64,000 bases of DNA from Pestalotiopsis fici W106-1 (Eukaryota; Ascomycota; Sordariomycetes; Amphisphaeriales; Sporocadaceae), in the NCBI RefSeq assembly GCF_000516985.1, contig NW_006917098.1:930001-994000 (forward strand), read 5' to 3'. Under the pieces are notes generated by a model, which worked only from the letters and a program-made list of their open reading frames with translations, made no database searches and had not been told where the DNA came from. Shown piece after piece: positions 1-9,677 of the stretch (its first letter is position 1; each line of letters begins with the position of its first letter). The position numbers and the translations under genes were made by a program.

Positions 1-2
1 CA

Positions 3-1931
3 GCCAATGCGCTCGTGTATGGCTCGACCGAATCATTGACAGGAGAACAGTACGAAGCGATTGAAACCAGAGTCCGGCTCATCAAGCTACTTCCAGGGCG
101 AGATAACGTGGCGCTGAGATGCTCTTTCATGACCGTCGACCTCTATGATCCGCTCTGTCCGGAGTTCGAGGCTCTCTCCTATGCATGGGGTTCTTTCGAT
201 CTTGAAAAATACATCCGGGTAAATGGAAAGCCGTTCGAGGTTTCGAATTCTTTGCACGAGGCACTGCTACATCTCCGACGGGAAAGGGAACCTCGGATGC
301 TGTGGATTGATGCTCTTTCGATCAACCAGAATGACATCGAGGAAAGAGGCTCACAGGTTCTCTTGATGGGTCACATCTACTCCAAGGCATCCAAGGTTGT
401 TGTCTGGTTGGGCAATAGTGAGCCGTGGGGTCTGCGCCACGCTATTAGGGATACGAAGGTCCACATGTTCCCGGGCAAACAACAACGGGTTCAATCTGAA
501 CTGGTTCACGTCGGATTGCTCCATGTGGTACGTTCCCTCCTTCGAAGATCGTGGTGGACGCGAGCCTGGGTCGTACAGGAGCTGGTCCGAGCCCGCGCCG
601 TCGAAATGCAGTGCGGCTGCAGCACTTTGGACTGGGAACATTTTTGCGCTCTGATTGATGCCATTGGTGGCAGCACGCATCGTAAAACACTGCTGGACTC
701 AACCTTGGAGGCACAGCCTGAACACAGCCCGATGAGTTCGTCTCCATTTTCACTCAGAAAATCCCACTTGGCCGAATTCCAGTCGCTACAAGTGGCACGC
801 AAAGCCTGGCGTGCCAACCTCGATTGTAAATTGGTCACATATGCAAAGAGCTCAAGTGACACCACTCAATGGAACAACTCGGCGGACCTCTTAAGTCTCG
901 TCTACTTGTTTCGTGGTCGACGCGCGACAGATCCCCGTGACAAAGTCTTTGCCTTCTTGGGCCTTGTCGATAACAGGGATGCCCTCATCATTCCGGACTA
1001 CGATCAGACCCCATCGCTTTTGAGCATCGAGTTTGCCCGCAGGCATATCCGACTTCACCGCAAATTATCAGTCATAGCCCTAGCAGAGTTTGCTCGCGAA
1101 CTCAATCGAGATGACTCACATCTACCTTCCGACAACATTGAAGACTACTTGCCAAGCTGGTGTCCGGCTTTCATGAGTACAGGGTCTATAAGGCACGGCC
1201 TTTATCAAGCCCCATTCTGGACAGGATTTTCCTACCCAGAGGATAATTTTGCTGCAGCGGATGGCTTATCAAATGTGATTGCAATCGACAAGAACGAAGC
1301 GCTACGAAATCGTTTTAGCCCGGGATGCAAAGAAGATGATGTCTACACTCTACTTGTTCAAGCTGTGAAACATTTGGGCAGCGCAGTCGTCGAGGCTGAG
1401 CGACTTTCTGACTCTGATGGAGTCAGTACTACACAGAGAGATTTCAATTGCGACAAATTGTTCGCGAAGTGGCAAGGAATTGCAGATTTTGCAATCGAGA
1501 AGCGCTCTCGATTTCCCGAATCAAGTTTCCCGGGAACATCGCTGTCCCGCGACGCGCTTGTACACCTCACTGTGACGGCAGGCAAGTTTTGCGCAATGCC
1601 ACCGTCAACGGACCCTTCTGAACGGACATTTTATCTTCAAACTCGTGCCGATACTTGCCGAAACAGACAACTTTTCCTTACTAAAAACGGGCTTCTCGGC
1701 TTGGGGCCTAAAGGGCTGAGGATAGGCGATGAAGTGAAAATATTGCTTGGCATGCAAGCTCCGGTCATGCTGCGACGAGTTGAGACAACTGATGGCAAGA
1801 TTAAAAGGCAACTATGGAAATATATCTACCTCGGGCAGGTTTATATACACGAATTGATGGTTTACAAAGGGAACCTTCAAGAAGATATCAAGTCGCGCTC
1901 AGTCTCATTGGAGGACTTGCTCTTGGTTTAG
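3..1931 (+). CDS. HET-domain heterokaryon incompatibility protein, 5' partial
   Basis: A single reading frame is open from the left window edge to a TAG/TAA-type stop at 1931 (about 640 codons seen). The N-terminal third carries the HET signature: a FEALSYAWG block near residue 50, MLWIDALSINQND about 45 residues later, then GHIYSKASKVVVWLG. HET proteins (PF06985) act in the cytoplasm in fungal non-self recognition and can trigger cell death after hyphal fusion. The C-terminus, with a GDEVKILLGMQAPVMLRR stretch and a final YIHELM block, is the usual end of this family, so the 3' end looks complete. No in-frame ATG precedes the conserved N-terminal block inside the window, so the true start lies to the left. 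No intron is apparent. The family is recognised with confidence; any allelic partner is unknown. Confidence 0.9.
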   Translation, partial: ANALVYGSTESLTGEQYEAIETRVRLIKLLPGRDNVALRCSFMTVDLYDPLCPEFEALSYAWGSFDLEKYIRVNGKPFEVSNSLHEALLHLRREREPRMLWIDALSINQNDIEERGSQVLLMGHIYSKASKVVVWLGNSEPWGLRHAIRDTKVHMFPGKQQRVQSELVHVGLLHVVRSLLRRSWWTRAWVVQELVRARAVEMQCGCSTLDWEHFCALIDAIGGSTHRKTLLDSTLEAQPEHSPMSSSPFSLRKSHLAEFQSLQVARKAWRANLDCKLVTYAKSSSDTTQWNNSADLLSLVYLFRGRRATDPRDKVFAFLGLVDNRDALIIPDYDQTPSLLSIEFARRHIRLHRKLSVIALAEFARELNRDDSHLPSDNIEDYLPSWCPAFMSTGSIRHGLYQAPFWTGFSYPEDNFAAADGLSNVIAIDKNEALRNRFSPGCKEDDVYTLLVQAVKHLGSAVVEAERLSDSDGVSTTQRDFNCDKLFAKWQGIADFAIEKRSRFPESSFPGTSLSRDALVHLTVTAGKFCAMPPSTDPSERTFYLQTRADTCRNRQLFLTKNGLLGLGPKGLRIGDEVKILLGMQAPVMLRRVETTDGKIKRQLWKYIYLGQVYIHELMVYKGNLQEDIKSRSVSLEDLLLV

Positions 1932-2079
1932 GGGGGTCACGGTATATATGCGAAGTTATCGTCATCGAATCCATGAGAGAATTGCTTCCGACGACCTTTA
2001 AAATCAGCGGTTTTCAACATTCGTTACCATCAATCTACACCGCGATGGAAGCTTTTGAGCAATAACCCGGGCGGCCACC

Positions 2080-2895
2080 ATGATGAGCTCAAACAACAAC
2101 AACAACGAGGCACGCAGGCCGACAAGCCAAATGCCAAAGATAACTACCGGATTACATTCAAGGAGAGAATGTGTGTCACGCACTCAGAGACCCAACATCG
2201 TAGATGATAATACGAGACGACGACTGCTCAATTACATCCGATCAGGGGTTCGATTCGGGATTGCTATGCGCAGTCAGCTAAAACAACGTGTCATCACGTT
2301 CACAAAGTACGTATATGGTTGCAGTACAGGGTGCCTTTCTTGGACTTTCCACCTCGGCCGTCCTCCCGTCGCTGACGAGCCAACAGATGCTTGACATGCA
2401 AGGCACGCAAAGTCCGATGCGATGAGAAGCCAGATGCGTTCGCTAAACGCGAGAAGAGAAGCCAGATGCGTTCGCTAAACGCGAGAAGAGAAGCATATCG
2501 TCTGGCGGGTATGGCATTCGGCTGCAATGGATATCGGATCCATCCAACTTGACCCTTTCACTGAGCGACAAATTTAGTACAGCAACCTTTGGGGGTATTA
2601 ATGTGAGCACCCTAATGAGGCATTATCTGATCCACGTGGCCGATGTTCTGCAACCAAACCACCACCAACTCAATCCATTTCATGGTCTATACATTCCGGC
2701 TGCTATTCACGGTGCACTAATACTACAAATGGACGCTGAATCCTCAAAGGCCAAGACCTCACTGGTGCTGCATAACGCCGTGCTGCCGTCATTGGCATTT
2801 CACCCTTGGAACTGTTACAAGAATTGAACCAAGTTTGACAGAATAGCTTTACAGCATAAATACCAAGCAATACTTGCAATGGCATTAACAACGAC
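2080..2895 (+). pseudogene. Decayed Zn2Cys6 transcription factor (Fungal_trans_2 type)
   Basis: A first exon from about 2080 would splice at GTACGT (2307) to an acceptor ending at 2386. This gives KCLTCKARKVRCDEKPDA, the first half of a Zn(II)2Cys6 cluster. A 32-bp unit is then repeated in tandem (2429-2492) and shifts the frame. If one unit is ignored, translation runs on into GGYGIRLQW and then, from 2549, into RHYLIHVADVLQPNHHQLNPF, a typical Fungal_trans_2 (PF11951) stretch. The second half of the zinc cluster has lost its cysteines: Phe, Arg and Ser stand where Cys is expected. An in-frame TGA at 2825-2827 interrupts a segment that continues with family-like sequence (KFDRIALQHKYQ) to about 2895, after which similarity fades. 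Frameshift, lost ligands, stop and missing C-terminal half together indicate a dead gene. Confidence 0.8.
2429..2492 (+). repeat. 32-bp perfect tandem duplication
   Basis: Two identical, directly adjacent 32-bp units occupy 2429-2460 and 2461-2492; each begins GCCAGATGCGTTCGC. The repeat lies inside the zinc-cluster codons of the decayed regulator. Because 32 is not a multiple of three, it shifts the downstream frame by two. Slippage or end-joining duplication is the likely origin (inference). Confidence 0.95.
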
Positions 2896-3121
2896 GTGCG
2901 ATGGCATTACACAGCGAAGATATGCGCACAGAACTATCAACTTATATTTTTTTAAATTTGAGATAAAATGAAAGTAGCAAAATAAAATGAATGTAGCAAA
3001 AAGCAAAAATCCCTTCCATTGCGACAAGCACGCCATTGAATACCTGAACCAACACCGTTTAAAATACATTTCCTGGCAGCTTGTGAGTAAAGAGGCCAGA
3101 TTTAGAATCTGCCCCCTAAAC

Positions 3122-4278
3122 TTAAGCCCAGGTAACAACTTGAGAGGGGTTTCGAGGGCTTCTCTTGCCGTTTCGACGGACCATGGCAGGGCCGTGGGAT
3201 GTGTTCAGGTCAAAGCAGTCGACCGTCTTATCTGCGTTGCAAAGAGGGATAGCCTCGTGGGTCTCCATGTTGCAATAAATGCCTTCCTGCTCCGAGACAA
3301 AGTCAGGGCCCCAGGAGGACCACGAGTCGCAGACCTCGGTGGCGTTGTGGTTGAGTCTGCTGACGATGAGGCGGTCGTCGGAACGCTGGGAGCGTCGGAA
3401 CACGGAAGACGACCGCTTCTTCTTGTCGTTTACTGGCAGCATCTGTTTACCGCCGTCCTCGGGCCACGCCTGCATTTTGTCACCGCATTTCTTCAGCAAC
3501 TCGCTTTGACTAGGCGTCTTTTGGCCTTCGGTGGCCCCGAGTTCGCTCCAATTGATCCCGATTGCGGCCGCTTTGAGATCTTCGCTGTGGTCCTTGTCTA
3601 TCCAAGTACACCTGGGAGAGCTAGCGTTGCAAATTAGTTTTGCGGATGGGGGCATACGCAAAATGCTTTCTAGAGAATTCTAAACTTACGCATCAACCAC
3701 GCCCTGGTCGTTTTTTAGCCTATATCCACTTGGGAACCTGTGACATTGCGGCAATCAGTACTCGTCATCTCATGACCCTTTGGGAAAGTCAGGGCTTACC
3801 AGTTGAGTCCGCACCAGTAGCCCCAGTCACCAGTCCACCCCCATTTAGTGCCCTCTTCCATGGTGGTTGTGATAGCAGCAATGCAAATGGCATCATCTCC
3901 AGCAACTGAAATAGTAAAGTGAGAAATCAGTCACCGCAATATGATATGACTTTTATCCGACTCTCACTTACAGAATTCAGTCCATATGGACTGGGAGTTC
4001 CCCTCTTGGTCAACCTTGATGTCGCCGAACTGGTCATCTTCTCCATCGCCGACGGTGAGACCGCCTCCTGAGCCAATCAACTCATGCTGAACATTGTAGG
4101 TCTTGATGGTCTCAATTTCCCCCTTAGCATTTGTGAGCGTTTGGCCATTGGCATCAAATCCTTCGAGGCCGACGGTGACGCGGTAGTTTGACGCAGGTGT
4201 CTCATCCGCGGGGAAATGGTCTTCGGCAAATTGCCAGACGCCTAGAAGGCCAGTGATGACTCCAAATGCCTCAGCCAT
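3122..4278 (-). CDS. Orphan protein of 313 aa, four exons
   Basis: Four exons close perfectly in frame: 4278-3972, 3905-3800, 3719-3690 and 3620-3122, with GTAAGT/GTAAGC donors and introns of 66-80 nt. The 30-nt third exon adds WLKNDQGVVDA. The start chosen is MAEAFGVITGLLGV, a short hydrophobic N-terminus resembling those of fungal cell-death effectors with HeLo-like domains, but the rest does not look like HeLo. The middle is rich in Gly and acidic residues. It is followed by aromatic/Cys motifs (WGWTGDWGYWCGLNW, RCTWIDKDH) and a C-terminal half with spaced cysteines. No cleavable signal peptide is obvious. I do not recognise the family. An upstream in-frame ATG at 4368 would add 30 residues, but it lies in a repetitive leader. 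Confidence 0.7.
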
Positions 4279-4345
4279 ACTGAAGTTGGTAAGTTGATTA
4301 GAAGTTCGAGAGGGAGATTTGTGGGATACAGAAGGCAAAGAGAAA

Positions 4346-4393
4346 GTGCGGTTGAGTGTGCAGTTCAATATGTGGTTGAATGTGTGGTTGAAT
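4346..4393. repeat. Four imperfect 12-bp tandem repeats
   Basis: Units of the form GTGYGGTTGAAT (second unit GTGCAGTTCAAT) run head to tail at 4346-4357, 4358-4369, 4370-4381 and 4382-4393. They lie 70-115 bp upstream of the start of the minus-strand orphan gene, so in its leader or core promoter. Confidence 0.8.
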
Positions 4394-5392
4394 ATGCGGT
4401 CCTCTTTCCCTTCTAGACGCGTGATTTATGGACGTCTTATAGTCTCAAACAACAAGAAGAAACGTACCTCGATGACTTCATGGGATTTATTTCGTAGGAA
4501 GAAGGCGCAATGTCTCGGCGGCATAGTAGGAATATTGGCCGTGACAGAGTCATGGCATAATGACAACATTTTTGCCTCCTGATGGTATTCGGCAATATTT
4601 CAATCAAGACACAGTCCTGAAGATCATGTCATACAAAATTGAATACATATGTTACGATCGCCACTATGACAGCCTCTTGTGTGTTGAACCGCGGCGTATA
4701 CAATAATTCCAGCCATCATCCTCTCCTGGATCGAAATCCATGGAGTAGGAGATTATAGCAGTGCTATTTTCGTCCTACTACACGCATTCAAATTCAGAGA
4801 AAGTTTAATCATAAAATCGTATGACTGGCCTACGGTAGCTGCCCAGACTTGATCCTGCACGGAATGGCATGGGGGACCAACACAGTTGCCGTTATGTTGG
4901 CCAAGAAGCAATGTAGGCCCCTTGCCAGTGACGTCAAAAGTAACGTTAATCTTACACTGTTCGGTTATCAGATTTGAAGTCATTCAGGACGGCCTCAAAT
5001 GCATTTTCTCTTCGAAGGGACCAACAGTAATGAACGAAAGTGAATGATGGTGAGGAAGGAATGCACACCCAGGTGGCTTTTTCTCTTATGATATATTGAA
5101 TGAATGCCTGGATTGAGAAGCACGAGGATTTCAGGTGATCTGGGATTGACCTCATAGATCGTCATGGCCAAGTTGAGATGTTGTATTTTTGGAAAGTCTG
5201 GATTGATGATGGGACTGTTGCGACATGCAAAGGCACGGTTGTAGAGAGAAAACTATATAAAAGATATGAGAATCTCAAATTGCACCACAGCAACAAACAC
5301 GATATCGCACTTACGATTGGATAGATACTATTCACACATTTATCAAATTTTATTGTCACTTCCTCGCCTTTTAGCTCAATACTACCATCACC
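4394..5392. other. Intergenic; weak minus-strand ORFs only
   Basis: No gene can be supported. Two short minus-strand reading frames at 4753-4983 and 4952-5155 overlap. The first contains KINVTFDVTGKGPTLLLGQ and three cysteines, so a relic of a small secreted protein is possible, but no splice model joins them well. The right end is the promoter of the small secreted protein gene. Confidence 0.5.
5254..5260 (+). promoter_or_regulatory. TATA box of the small secreted protein gene
   Basis: TATATAA followed by AAG lies about 135 bp upstream of the ATG at 5393, a normal spacing for a fungal TATA with a short leader. No other TATA-like element is closer. Confidence 0.5.
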
Positions 5393-5792
5393 ATGCTGTT
5401 CAAGACCTTCCTTGTGTCCGCCACACTGGCCGCCCTTGTCGCAAGCGCAAGCGCTGCCAAGCAGATTGAAGACCGCGGCCTCGAGCGTCGCGAGACCGAC
5501 GGGGTATGTTTTCTGCCTCCTTTTCTGCCAGAGAGAAACTTCACAAAGGCTGACTAACGCTTTTCATGTTCAAAGTGGTGCGCCGAGCGCACCAACACCT
5601 GCTGGGACTCCAGTGGTGAGCTGGGCGACTGCGAGAACGGCAGTGTGAGCAATACCACAAATAACCTTCTTTGCCACCTGGTTGACTAAATCTCCCCCGT
5701 TGTAATAGTGCACCAAGGACAACAACAAATGCGTGCAACACAGAACATGCGGAGGCATGGGCTTCTGCGATGCTTGGGTCGACTGCGAGTAA
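5393..5792 (+). CDS. Small secreted cysteine-rich protein (87 aa), effector candidate
   Basis: Three exons, 5393-5503, 5576-5644 and 5709-5792, all phase 0, give an 87-residue protein. Introns have GTATGT and GTGAGC donors and a GCTGACTAAC branch region in the first. The N-terminus (MLFKTFLVSATLAALVASAS, then AAK) is a clear signal peptide cleaved near residue 22. A short pro-like segment ends in RRETDG, with dibasic ERR as a possible Kex2 site. The mature part has eight cysteines, three in exon 2 and five in exon 3, enough for four disulfides. An exon boundary near the first cysteine is common in secreted small-protein genes. It would act outside the cell; whether as host-directed effector, antimicrobial or structural protein cannot be told. 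No known family is recognised. Confidence 0.85.
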
Positions 5793-6257
5793 TACAAGTA
5801 CGGACAACTTGAAGTGGAGTGCAGGTGAAGAAGTCTCAGGATGTTTGTTTTTCTTTCCCTCTTACTGTGTGCGTTCTTTTGTTATCAAATAGTCTGTTTG
5901 ACTTGTCGAATATCATTTTTCATCTATATCTCACGTTGTCACATGCCTGTGTCATCATGCGGTTTATGTGAGGCTTTTGAAGAATTTACCTCAAGAATAC
6001 TCGGGTATTTTCTACACTGTAGTGACTGTGATATAAATAACTAAATAAAAAGCTTTCCTTTGTCTCATAATCCTTCCAACAGCTCTAGAGACAACTCTCA
6101 AGCTGGAAGGCGCTAATCTACCGCTGGATAAGGGGTAAAAACAACAACATTGGCAGCTGTAGCTAGACCTCCTCTCTGTAACATCAATATCACCACACCT
6201 CTTCGTTCTTGGGATCGTTTTCGAACTGGGCCGTGCCCAGTGTGTATCTCTCTCTAC
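5793..6257. other. Intergenic between convergent genes
   Basis: AT-rich sequence between the 3' ends of two convergent genes. It contains an AATAAA-like run (ACTAAATAAAAAGC near 6040) suited to polyadenylation. No gene is seen. Confidence 0.6.
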
Positions 6258-7032
6258 CTAAATTGGCTTCGAATTTGAACCACGCTTCGCGACGCTTTTC
6301 TTCACGCTGAACCAAGTTCCCAACGCAGTCAAAGCCATCAGGATGGGCACTCCGAGACCAACACCTATACCTACTCCAAGTTTCCATTTCTTCTCCTCGT
6401 CTTGGTGCCCTATGCCTTTCTGAGCGTCGAGGAACCTTTTGATCGAGGGGCTTCCGATGATGAATTGATCCGACATGTCGTATGGAGTATAGCCTGGGAT
6501 ATCAGGGTAGTTCTCCTTGCTCGTAAGGTCAGGCTGGCTGATGGTGAGAACGTTCGAGGCGTCTATCATTGCCTTGTATCCGGCAAACTCCGTTTGTTGC
6601 ATTGACTGGATAATCTTGGACGGGTTGAAGACGACCTGGGACTCTGTGGTATCTACATTTTCGCATGAGACTTTCAGCCATCTCTACTATGGAGGCGCCC
6701 GACTTCTGAGCTCACTTACTGGTTTCCCATCTCTCTCCGTCTGCGATCTGCCACACGACCTGTACCGGCGTTTCTCGGTTCTTGGCATCTACTTGCCAGG
6801 ATACGGTGTAGTTCATGTCCTCCAGCAGAAGGACATAGTGAGAATTCTTCGGGTTAGCGACGGCAGGGTAAGCTCCTTCAGGCAAGAAGCAGCCATCTCC
6901 GTTGTACCCATCGCACCATATGAACGATTTGAAACACAAGGGGCTGTCAGAACAGTCTCGCTGGCTAGGGTTCCAAGCAGCGGCTGTTGACAACAAAAGT
7001 GTCGATGATAAAGTAAGCAACTGGACCTTCAT
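6258..7032 (-). CDS. Secreted/type I membrane protein, 235 aa
   Basis: Two exons, 7032-6720 and 6652-6258, join in frame across a 67-nt intron (donor GTAAGT, acceptor ATGTAG), giving 235 residues. MKVQLLTLSSTLLLSTAAAW is a signal peptide. The ectodomain begins with a Cys-rich patch (RDCSDSPLCFKSFIWCDGYN, then GDGCFLP) and continues with YTVSWQVDAKNRETPVQVVW, an immunoglobulin-like beta-sandwich-style stretch. Near residue 205 a Gly-rich hydrophobic span (WKLGVGIGVGLGVPILMALT) is followed by basic residues and a short tail, as in single-pass wall-sensor-like proteins. Role is unknown; a surface receptor or wall protein is the reasonable inference. Five cysteines are visible near the N-terminus. 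Confidence 0.85.
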
Positions 7033-7861
7033 AGTGATACTAGTTGTTGAACGGCTGGCTGTATTTTGTGCTGTATGTAATATGGTAGCAAAAGTTTCAC
7101 TGTGGCATTGAGTCCTGAGGACTCAGCATGGGTCGCACTATCAATTTATCACAACTACCAACGTTGTTGTGTAATTGCGTCATTTGCCCTTGGCAGCGAT
7201 CGATGGCGACTTACTCATGTTGTTGGTGATGATTTGCATTTGTGTCAAGCTGGAGGATATGCAGTTGGTTCAAGCTGACCTATGGAATTTAAGCTTGGCT
7301 TTAATGTTAAATCCCTTGGCGTTATGCCAACCACATCCCTTTTTTTTTTCGCTTATGGAGCCAAGTATATTTCAACCTTCACCACGGCCAAGAATACCGT
7401 TGGATCCCCGCAGTAGAAAGGATGCTACGCCGCAAAGGATTCATACCAAGACAATCCTTACAGTGATGTCACGCATCCCAATGAAACGGACACAACCTAT
7501 GAGAGGAACAACAATCTGTCACACCGATTTGATTCAATGACTATGAACAACTTAATACACATTATGTATTGACGTATAATATTAATGTAATGCCTAGTTA
7601 AGAGCTTCCTTTCATAAAACGAGCTGGAAGAAAAGTGCTCGAGCACTAATGCGATCCAATTACCCATTTTGGTTCTAGGTTACAAGGTTGCAGTTCGAGG
7701 ACAATGAGGTTGGCAATGTCGAGTTCTAAGGCTTAGATAATCTACCTGTGTCCTATCCAACAACAGAAATATTTTTTCTTTTTCTTTTTTCCCACAAATT
7801 GTTCTATTTCTCATTTGCGATGCTTTGCCGAACATGGAAGTTACATTTTGTCAGTTGATCC
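7033..7861. other. Intergenic, AT-rich, no gene seen
   Basis: The first part is the promoter of the minus-strand membrane protein gene. The rest is AT-rich, with T-runs near 7330 and 7785. A plus-strand reading frame at 7175-7540 has no family features and normal noise composition. Confidence 0.6.
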
Positions 7862-8200
7862 TTAACGGTAGAGGTTGCCAAACCTGTGCCTGTTTATGAT
7901 GCCGGCGGGCTTGAATCGTGGGTAGGTGTGCAACAGCGACTTGAGCTGTGGCAGAATGTTGGGCGCCGGCTCATAGATATCGCCAAGATCATTAAATAAA
8001 GCAGCGGCCTTTGAGAAACAATCATTTGGCACGCACAAGTACCAACCCTGCTAATTGTTAAACATCATATCTGGTTATTAGAGCAAGACTGGGTAGCCTA
8101 CACTTGAAACAGGAGCAGCGCCGTAGTAAAATAAGGCCTTGCTTCCAACTATGCAACACGTGATACCGGCATCTTCCAGCAGCTTGGTTGCCAGTGCCAT
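7862..8200 (-). pseudogene. Truncated fungal nucleotidyltransferase-like gene
   Basis: Two exons, 8200-8102 and 8047-7862, join in frame through a 54-nt intron (donor GTAGGC, acceptor TTAGCAG). Exon 1 has MALATKLLEDAGITCCIVGS and KALFYYGAAPVSS; exon 2 has WYLCVPNDCFSKAAALF, then LLHTYPRFKPAG, and stops at NLYR. This pattern (helix, G-S/E-x-A-L-x-Y-Y, CVPD-like strand, YPRFK) is that of a common fungal protein family with a nucleotidyltransferase-like fold. Full members run well past 200 residues, while this copy ends at 94, before the usual C-terminal half. It is either a 3'-truncated relic or a short paralogue. The start could be 20 codons upstream. I see no intact catalytic acidic motif. 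Confidence 0.55.
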
Positions 8201-9677
8201 CTCGTCTATGCCTCGACCATCATGGCTCGCGAGTTGATCGCCCGTGCAGCCTTGTTCCATCGTGGGCTCAGTTGTTGGGTATCCGTAACGCGAAAGATGT
8301 CAAAAGGGACGAAATCTTAGGTATCCTGCAGAAATGGCCAAAGACTATAGCAATCAGGCTTATAGATGGGTTGTACGCGTCGGTGCCTTGGATATGTGCA
8401 AAGGAACAGCGCAGCAAAGAAATCAATTTGGCATCATTGAGAAGGTATGCGAAAACGAAGTGGGGTGAATGATTTGGTATGTAAGCAAAGCGGCGTACTA
8501 GTCCCCGGGCGCATACCTAAGCATAGCGTGTGCCCAGCTGCTGTGCCTTCCAAAGCCCCCCCCCCCCCCCCCCCCCCCCAACCGTCGGGACAGTAACACT
8601 GTAGTATTGGTGACTCGGGCTTTCTTGTCCACGTATTAGTGTCGCACCACACCACTGCATCAGCTGAACAAAATGTGAAGCCTCGCACTAAGAACTAGCC
8701 TAGTTAGTAGTTGGACATGGATACATTCAACAAGTAAATTTAAAATAAAAATAGAAGTCAAAGCTGGCGATCTTGCACGCAAAACCACAGTTGCCGTTTT
8801 CTCTTCTTGACCTGCAACACATATTGGACGGCAAACGCAGGAATCTTATTTTTATATCCCCGTCTGTTACATGATATTCGTCATCGCGCCACCATACCAT
8901 GCCTGTCATATCATGTTGACTAACGCACTCTTAGCACTACATCATATTGAATCGCATGTCGTGTCATGGCTCGGGGAGTCAGCCTCGATATAATGTTTGC
9001 GACAATTATCCTGTAAATGTCCGAGTTGGACAATATCTGTTGGGCGGCTGAGAATATTTGAGCCGCAGGAGGATCGATGAAACCGCCCCCAAGATGATGT
9101 CAATGCAGCTCTTGAATACATTGTCGCTGATCTTTATATGCGCCAAGGGAATTTGCCGTTTCCTCACAACCGAATAGCAGAATCTGATATTCCGTAAGAT
9201 CTTCCACAAGACTTTTCACTGTTCCATGATACTCTAAACAGTGTCTTCAACAGGACATCGACAGCTCGGTCACGTGGCTTTGCAAAACATGGAGTGCATT
9301 CTTCCTGAATCCTTTCGCCAGAGGGATCTTTGTAATAAAATTCGTAATGTATCAATTGTTATACAATATTCCAATATCAAAACTGCCATTCTTGATGCTT
9401 TTGGCTGTGAATCAAGCAGTAATGGCCACCGGCATTGCTACAAAGAAACACTTAAAACCTCTGAGGAACGTACTTGAGCGTTCATTTCCGTGATGAGATT
9501 CGCCTCTTTTTTTTATTTATCGCTGTCAGCTTTGCGCAATCGGCATGAGGCGCCGTAATGCCTCTTAGCGATGACAAATGAGCAGTGGCCTCTGGCAACA
9601 CAGATGAGCCTGTGAAGCTTGTGAGTTTGAAAGAAGCCCCAGTCATGTCTTCTACCTACCTACGAGTTTAACTGCAG
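8201..9677. other. Intergenic, no intact gene
   Basis: It holds a 24-bp C homopolymer (8556-8579) and many short non-conserved reading frames on both strands. Around 9006-9355 short minus-strand frames show no family motif. Nothing else can be supported. Confidence 0.55.
8556..8579. repeat. Poly-C tract, 24 bp
   Basis: An uninterrupted run of 24 C residues, bounded by CAAAG on the left and AACCG on the right. Length in the real genome may differ because such runs are poorly sequenced. Confidence 0.95.

Noticed and set aside
4753..5155. Two overlapping minus-strand frames as a secreted protein gene
   Set aside because: No intron joins them cleanly and no signal peptide is found; at best a relic.
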